DNA from: Spiroplasma endosymbiont of Poecilobothrus nobilitatus
GTDB lineage: Bacteria; Bacillota_I; Bacilli_A; Mycoplasmatales; Mycoplasmataceae
NCBI RefSeq assembly: GCF_964030655.1
Contig: NZ_OZ034915.1
Coordinates: 930,001-994,000, forward strand
Reading direction: 5' to 3'
Length of the DNA stretch: 64,000 nt
The notes beneath the pieces were generated by a model. The model worked only from the letters and a program-made list of their open reading frames with translations, was not told the DNA's origin and ran no database searches. Below, piece by piece: positions 54,816 to 64,000 of the stretch (the first letter of the stretch is position 1; each line of letters starts with the position of its first letter). Position numbers and translations under genes: made by a program.

Positions 54816-56618
54816 ATGGATAAAAAATTAATTCGTAATTTTTCAATTATTGCTCATATTGACCATGGGAAGTCAACCTTAGCAGACCGGATTTTAGAGT
54901 TAACAGGGACAGTTGAAAAACGAGAAATGCAAGAACAATTATTGGATTCAATGGATTTAGAACGTGAACGAGGAATAACAATTAAATTAAATTCTGTTCA
55001 GTTAAAATATTGTGTTCAAAATCAACAAGAGTATATTTTTCATTTAATTGATACACCAGGGCATGTTGATTTTGCCTATGAAGTATCACGTAGTTTAGCA
55101 GCTTGTGAAGGAGCAATTTTAGTTGTTGATGCAGCACAAGGAATTGAAGCCCAAACATTAGCAAATGTTTATTTAGCAATTGATAATAATTTAGCAATTA
55201 TTCCTGTTATTAATAAAATTGATTTACCATCTGCTGATCCAGATCGTGTTAAAGAAGAAATTGAAAATTTAATTGGAATTCCAACAACAAATGCGCCATT
55301 AATTAGTGCTAAGACAGGGTTAAATATTGAACAGGTCTTAGAAGCAATTGTCAAAGATATCCCTGCGCCTTTAGATGGCGATGATAATAATCCATTGCAA
55401 GCATTAATTTTTGACTCATATTATGATAAATATCGTGGTGTAATGGTCTCAATTAGAGTTAAACAAGGAATTGTTCGCGTTGGTGAAAAAATTAAATTAA
55501 TGAATACTGGTGCTGTTTATGAAGTTGCCGAATTAGGAGTTAAAACACCAAAAGAAGTTAAAAAAAACCATTTAGTTGCTGGTGAAGTAGGTTGATTAGC
55601 AGCAAGTATTAAAATGGTACGTGATGTTCGGGTTGGTGATACGATCACAACCGTTGCTAATCCAGCTCAACAACCATTACCAGGATATAAAAAAATGAAC
55701 CCAATGGTATTTTGCGGATTATATCCAATTGATTCAGCTAAATATAAAGATTTAAAAGAAGCATTAGAAAAAATTCAGTTATCAGATGCTTCCCTTGTTT
55801 ATGAACCAGAAACATCACAAGTATTAGGTTTTGGTTTTCGTTGTGGCTTTTTAGGATTATTACATATGGATGTTATTCAAGAACGGTTAGAACGAGAATA
55901 TAATTTAGAGTTAATTGCAACTGCTCCATCGGTAATTTATCATGTTTATTTAACAAATAAGGAAATGATTAGTATTGATAATCCAGGTGAGTTACCAGCT
56001 GTGCAAAAAATTGATCGCATTGAAGAACCATTTGTCAAAGCAACGATTATGACTCCTGAGCAATATATTGGCTCATTAATGGAATTATGCCAAAATAAAC
56101 GTGGAACATATGTTAATTTAGAGTATATTGATGATACACGGCGAATTTTAACTTATGAAATGCCATTAAATGAAATTGTGTTTGATTTTTTTGATCGGTT
56201 AAAATCAATTAGTAAAGGTTACGCTTCGTTAGATTATGATTTTATTGGTTATCGTCCTAATAAATTAGTTAAAATGGATATTTTATTAAACAATGAAATT
56301 ATTGATGCTTTATCAATTATTGTTCATCGTGATTTTGCTTATGGGCGTGGTAAGGCCCTATGTGCAAAATTAAAAGAAATTATCCCCCGTCAAAATTTTG
56401 AAGTTCCAATTCAAGCAGCCATTAATCATAAAGTTATTGCACGAGAAGATATTAAAGCAATGCGTAAAAATGTGTTAGCAAAATGTTATGGTGGCGATAT
56501 TACTCGAAAAAAGAAATTATTAGAAAAACAAAAAGAAGGAAAAAAACGAATGAAAGCAATTGGTTCAGTTGAAGTCCCCCAAGAAGCTTTTATGGCTGTT
56601 TTAAAGTTAGATGATTAA
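54816..56618 (+). CDS. lepA: Elongation factor 4 (LepA)
   Basis: 600 residues. GTPase motifs [19 protein letters not shown] region (switch I), DTPGHVDF and [10 protein letters not shown]; the C-terminal LepA-specific domain with [20 protein letters not shown] and FEVPIQAAI is complete. It back-translocates or remodels stalled ribosomes under ionic stress. TGA=Trp at GEVGWLAA splits it under the standard code. AGAAAGGAT precedes the ATG. Confidence 0.97.
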
Positions 56619-56632
56619 TTGCTATTGTTAGT

Positions 56633-56673
56633 TTTAATTTTGCAGAAAACTATTGATGAAATAAAAAAATCAT
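56633..56673 (-). mobile_element. IS-B end fragment
   Basis: About 41 bp matching the IS-B left end (AATTTTGCAGAAAACTATTG) and cut by an IS-C right end. It shares the TGCAG variant with IS-B copy 2. Confidence 0.8.
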
Positions 56674-57248
56674 TGGAATGGCAAGGGTTTTTTGGACAAA
56701 TTTTATGTAGAATAATAATTTTTGTATTGCACTGGTGTTAAATAATTTAGTTTGCTATGAATTCGAATATTATTGTACCAATTAATGTAATCAAATAATT
56801 CTAATTTAAACTGCTCAACGTTTTTAAAATTATTATTTTTAATAAATTCAGTTTTAAAAATTTTGTATGTTGATTCCGCAACAGCATTGTCATAAGGATA
56901 ACCTGGTTTACTGCAAGATTTTTGAATCCCATTTTTAACTAACAGGTTATAAATAAGATTATTATTGAATTCACTGCCTTGATCAGTGTGAAATATTTTA
57001 ATATTGCTTAATGAAAATTGAAGTTTATTAAAGCTGCTTTCAACTAATTTGACATTTTTGTGTAAACTAACATCATAACCAATAATTTCTCGATTAAATA
57101 AATCAACTAAGAAACAGACATAATATCATTTGTTACTAATAAAAACATAGGTTAAATCACTGACAACAACTTCATGTAGTTTATAACTATCAAAATCTTG
57201 ATTTAACAAATTGTTATATTTATATGTAACATCAGTTGTATTTAAATG
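56674..57248 (-). mobile_element. IS-C fragment, longest copy
   Basis: Right end TGGAATGGCAAGGGTTTTTT at 56674. OrfB part includes VSDLTYVFIS, IFHTDQGSEF and AVAESTYKIF, so all three catalytic positions are seen here. Cut at 57249 by an IS-A right end, at a different place from the two other IS-C fragments. Confidence 0.85.
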
Positions 57249-58472
57249 TGGAATGGCAACACTTTTTAGGACACTTTTTATATAGACATTTGTTTTCTAA
57301 AAGTAACTGGAGATAAATAATTTAAACTGCCATGAATTAGAATATTGTTATATCAATGCACAAAATCAAAAATTTCGTATTTTAATTGTGTTAAATTTTT
57401 AAATTTTTTGCCCTTAATAAATTCAGTTTTAAAAGTTTTGTAAGTGTTGTTTCGGCCACAGCATTATCATAAGGGCAGCCTTTATTACTTAATGATCTTT
57501 TAATATTAAAAGTTATTAAAATTTCATCAATGATTTTATTTTTAAACTCATTACCACGATCAGTATGAAATAGAGTTATTTGATTTAATTGTCGTGTTAT
57601 TTTATGAAAAGCTTGTTGAACCAGTTCGGCTGTTTTATTCGGCCCAGCACTATAACCAATTATTTCACGATTAAACAAGTCAATTAATAAACAAATATAA
57701 TGTCATTTAGCGCCAACTTGAACATATGTTAAATCACTAACAATAACTTCATTAGGTTTTTTGTTGTTAAATTGACGATTTAAAATATTATTAATTTGGT
57801 CATTATTGACTGTTGTTTTATGATTATGATATTTTAATTTGGTGTATTTAGAAACCAAATTATTTTTGATCATAAAGAATCTGATTTTTCACCGCGATAA
57901 GATGATATCTTTTCTGTTTAAAATAACTTTAATTTTGCGAGCCCCATAAATTTTGCGACTTTTATTAAAGGCACTGATAATTTCTTGTTCATAATTATTA
58001 ACTTGCTTGTTAATACATTTATTAGTTTGATAATAATACGTTGATTTTGATAAACCCAAAATCTTACATATTTTTCTTACTGAATATTTTGTTTTGTTGT
58101 TATTAATTATTGTTATTTTTTGGCGATTATCAGTGCGGCTTGCTTTAAAATGTCATTTTCCATTTTCAAGTCTTTAAGTTCTTTTCGTAAAGTTATTATT
58201 TCATTTTCTTCTAGTGTGCGATTGTCTTTTGCTTTAAATGAACCAGAATTATTATAATTTTTAACTCAACTATAAATAGTTGGTTTTGGTAAATTATATT
58301 CTTGCCCTAGATTAATAACACTTTTACCATTTTTATATAGCATGACAATTTGTTTTTTAAATTCTTCAGAGTATGAAGTTTTATTTCCCATTTTTATATT
58401 CCTTCTTTCTTAATAATTTTATCTAATTTTGAAGTCTATATAATTATGGTCCTAATAATTGTAGCCTATCCA
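57249..58472 (-). mobile_element. IS-A copy 5, orfB frameshifted
   Basis: 1224 bp, two bases longer than copy 4 because of an extra GT near 57445 (frame shifts inside the AETTYKTFK motif). orfA (58113-58391) is intact. The left flank is IS-C, the right flank is an IS-D end fragment; no target duplication. Confidence 0.9.
58113..58391 (-). CDS. IS-A OrfA
   Basis: 92-residue HTH subunit, intact ([16 protein letters not shown] ... AALIIAKK), ending at the A-run used for -1 frameshifting. Confidence 0.85.
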
Positions 58473-58545
58473 TCGTAAAGAAAAAGATATAATTAAAAAA
58501 ATAGTAAATACTTTTTATTAGTACTTACTAAAATGGGTGCACTCT
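58473..58545 (+). mobile_element. IS-D right-end fragment
   Basis: 73 bp nearly identical to 54040-54112 (TCGTAAAGAAAAAGATATAA and on to GCACTCT). Only the right end is present; the remainder was replaced by IS-A copy 5. Confidence 0.85.
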
Positions 58546-58552
58546 AACTCTT

Positions 58553-58964
58553 TTATTTCTGTTGCAAATATGCTTCTAAAATTAATTGCGCTGCTAAACT
58601 ATCTTTTTTTTGTTTTCGTTTTTGGCGCGAAATATTTGCTTCTAACATTATTTGATGAGCTTGACGTGTTGTTAGCCGTTCATCAACTAAGTGAATTGTT
58701 ATCGTTGCCTCTAATAATGGTTTTAAAACATCAACAAAATCATTAACCATTAAAGCACGAGGTCCAATTGTATTATTCATATTTTTTGGATAGCCAATAA
58801 TAATATCACTAAATTGTTTCGTTGTAATTAACTCCGCTAAATATTGCGCTGCTTGTGCAAAATCATTTTCTGGAAAGCGATAAACACCATACCCAGTCGC
58901 AATCAATCCCCAACTTGTTGCTAAGCCTAGTGTTTTACTACCAACATCAACTCCTAAATAATAA

Positions 58965-58972
<8 letters not shown>
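58553..58972 (-). CDS. ruvX: Putative pre-16S rRNA nuclease / Holliday-junction resolvase-like RuvX
   Basis: 139 residues of the YqgF family. YLGVDVGSKTLGLA (first Asp) and VDERLTTRQAHQ are diagnostic; the last acidic motif is in KKDSLAAQLILEAYL. It overlaps the alaS stop by 8 bp, the usual alaS-ruvX pairing. TGA=Trp at TSWGLIAT reads TGG/TGA mixed. IS-D debris ends 7 bp beyond its stop. Confidence 0.93.
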
Positions 58973-61721
<2,749 letters not shown>

Positions 61722-61817
61722 TTTAATATTTATTTCTCTTTCATAATTAATTAATAGGATTATAGCATACCAAACGAAAAAAAACTTTTTTATTTCAAAG
61801 AAGTTATTACCAAAAGT

Positions 61818-63047
61818 CTATTTTCGATATCCTCGAACCAATAAATAAAACGAAACTAATAAAATATTAACAAAGAAGAAAGTCGTAATTACAGGCACAA
61901 CGGCTGGATATTGAAAATATTGGCGAAATATTGTTCACATTAAGGTTTGTCAAAGTAAACCAATTACCAATCATGTTAGCATTTGAACAAACATTAATAA
62001 ATTATATGAAAATTCTTGTAAACGCGCTAAACAAAACAACATAAAATAAAGGGGAATAAAACTAATGATCATTAATCCTATTGCAACTACTAAAAGGATT
62101 CAGTTAGCTGTAACATACCGCGTTGTTGATGTGAAAGCAGGGAAAATCATAATCACAATAAAACCAATCATTAATAAAATCATTCCAATGTTGCTTCCTA
62201 ATCGTTGACGAAGTTCACGACGAGAAGAAATATTAATGTATCCTAATCATTGCATAAAGTGAGTTACAAATCCACCGCGGTGTCCTGCTGATGATGGTAA
62301 TAATAATTCAATTGCAATGCGAATTGATAATCCAATCACAACATTAGCAACAGCAAGGGGCATCACAAAAATAATTAATACTGCTCCTGCTTGCATAATT
62401 GTTGGTGCTTGCGCAAAAAGCGTTCCTAAACCATCTTGATTAATTATTAAACCTAATACTGAAAAAACATTTGGTTGATATTGTACATTGTTTATTCAAG
62501 TTGCCAATCCTTGGCCATTAGTTAAATTATATCAGTAAAGTTTTTCACGCAGTACAAAAGAAAAACCATCAGCAATGGCAATGAAAAATAATCCTAAAAA
62601 TAAGGATAGATATAGAGTAAAGCCGCCAATTCTTGTCATTCATTTCCCAACTAATAAACGAACATTTCATTTTCAATGTGCTGCTGTTATATTTGTTAGT
62701 AAGACAATAACAAAAATTGCTGTTCCAACTGCAATTAATGTAAAAATAGGAACAAAAATATATAAATCAATTACTCAAAATTTAAAAAGAGAAAATCCCT
62801 TTAAACTAAAAACTGTTTTAAAAGAACCATATGATAATAAAAAATTTAAAATATTATAAGCACTATCTCCCTGTAAAGCTTCTAGCGGATTAGGGTTTAA
62901 TCCTTTAACGCTTAATGAATTAATAATTTCTTGTTTTAATGCTGTTACTTGTTGATTTAATGTTGGAATAACTGCTCCAGCCATAATAATTACAATTCCT
63001 GCTAAAAATCATATAGTACTAAATTTTAGTCAAGACTTTAATGTCAT
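61818..63047 (-). CDS. Hypothetical multi-span membrane protein, 409 aa
   Basis: Starts MTLKSWLKFSTIWFLAGIVI after GGAGGAGACT. Two extracytoplasmic loops and about eight TM segments (for example LFTFVPIFTLIAVGTA-type and VLIIFVMPLAVANVVIGLSI). A basic cytoplasmic loop with SSRRELRQRLG is in the middle. No family recognised; Spiroplasma-specific membrane proteins of this type are common. It lies between relA and alaS. Confidence 0.8.
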
Positions 63048-63139
63048 AGTCTCCTCCATGTTTCTAAATAATTATAAGTATATTATACCAAGAAAACAAG
63101 GAAGATGATATTTTTTTTTATTCTAGAGTGATTAACAAA

Positions 63140-64000
63140 TTACATCATAACTCGTTCTACTACTTTAATATCTGGAATGGCTAATAATGATGACCGAATT
63201 TGTTGCAAGCGGTCAGCATTACTAACCTTAATAATTGTTTTAATTGTTAAATTCATTAAATCACCAGAAACATTAGCACTCATCATTTGAACCGATGCAT
63301 TTAAATGACTTAATACTTTTGTCACATCAACTAGTAAGGCTGGTCGATCAATTGCTTCAATCCGAATTGCACAATCATATTTTTTATTTTTACAAACTGT
63401 TTCATTTCAACTAACTTCAACTTGGCGGTCTTGCTTATCACCGCTTTTAATATTGCGACATGTTTTTAAATGAACTTTAATCCCTTCAGCTTTAGAAACA
63501 TAACCAGTGATGTCTTCATATGGAATTGGCAAACAACATTGCGAAATAACAACTTTAATGCTTGAAATGCCTTGGACAATGATATCATCTTTTAACTGCG
63601 CTTTTTTATATTGTTTATCTTGTAATTTTTTTAAAATTTTTTCATTTTGACTTGTTTCGTGATCTAAATAAACTAAATTAATTGTTTCTTCTAAAGTATA
63701 TTCATCATTAGCAACATCTAACAAAAAATCTTCAATATTATTAAAATTAATTGCATGTAATCGTTCTAATTGTGTTTCTGAATCAACTAACTTTCATTTT
63801 AAATCTTTTTTTGCAATATATTCTTCAATTTGTGCCTTTGTTTGTTTAATTTTTTCTAAATTAACTGATTTTGTATCACTAGTTACTTCAACTAATTCTT
63901 TTTTCAAATACTTCTTAATTTTTTGTAATGCAGATGATGTTTTTGCGACAACTAATCATGAATGATTTGGTTTTTGGGTTGCTGCTGTTTTAATATCAAC
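63140..64000 (-). CDS. relA: RelA/SpoT (p)ppGpp synthetase/hydrolase, C-terminal part
   Basis: 287 codons to the right window edge, frame open to base 64000. The C-terminal regulatory half is seen: TGS/helical region, zinc-finger domain (VISQCCLPIPYEDITGYV with the CC pair and a later Cys in LKTCRNI) and an ACT domain (IEAIDRPALLVDVTKVLSHL ... IKTIIKVSNADRLQ). The catalytic half lies outside the window. TGA=Trp at HSWLVVAK and VSWNET. Confidence 0.9.

Overview
The window is a low-GC mollicute chromosome segment, most likely a Spiroplasma of the citri/kunkelii/poulsonii type. Three things point there: conserved genes read only if TGA is tryptophan (ffh, lepA, alaS, polC, dnaG and others contain in-frame TGA at Trp positions), ribosome-binding sites are Gram-positive-like, and gene order matches Firmicutes (pyrH-frr-uppS-cdsA-dxr-rseP-polC; era-recO-glyS-dnaG-rpoD-trmK-nif3). 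Coordinates given here join the pieces that a standard-code ORF caller splits at TGA.

Layout. 1-4095: degenerate gene end, CPBP protease, gpmI, broken HAD phosphatase. 4096-6115: insertion-sequence cluster. 6116-9336: gene debris, small membrane protein, IS-B copy 1, and the rplU-prp-rpmA operon. 9337-15290: a decayed phage-like block (RuvC-like resolvase, OB-fold-like protein, scaffold-like coiled coil, capsid-like protein) broken by IS-A, IS-B and IS-C, followed by a non-coding region with a conserved hairpin. 15362-18094: DEAD-box helicase, membrane protein, basic protein. 18327-21343: IS-B copy 3 with an IS-A compound inside. 21409-45206: the conserved core, almost all on the minus strand, with ispH, uppS and a metallopeptidase gene broken. 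45289-54586: accessory region with a second phage remnant, IS-E and IS-D remnants, a broken lipoprotein gene and unknown genes. 54816-64000: lepA, another IS cluster, ruvX-alaS, a membrane protein and the 3' end of relA.

IS naming used here. IS-A: IS3 family, IS150-like, about 1222 bp, left end TGGATAGGCTACAATTATTA, right end TGGAATGGCAACACTTTTTA. IS-B: 1142 bp, zinc-ribbon DDE transposase of 319 aa, IS1595-like, target duplication usually 9 bp. IS-C: IS3 family related to IS-A, fragments only. IS-D: IS3-like with a TGCACCCC end. IS-E: IS3-like remnant. No IS copy in the window has all of its reading frames intact.

Main points. The strongest hidden object is a RuvC-like phage resolvase recoverable only by removing one IS-B copy and one stop codon. 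IS-A forms a compound bounded by two right ends that inserted as a unit, with an exact 3-bp target duplication. IS-B copies 2 and 4 share the same stop codon yet lie at different sites, so a dead element was moved. Stop codons and paralogue differences show many G:C to T:A changes. ispH and uppS are broken while dxr is intact, suggesting isoprenoid/undecaprenyl pathway decay. Sigma factor RpoD carries about 50 extra residues inside region 4.
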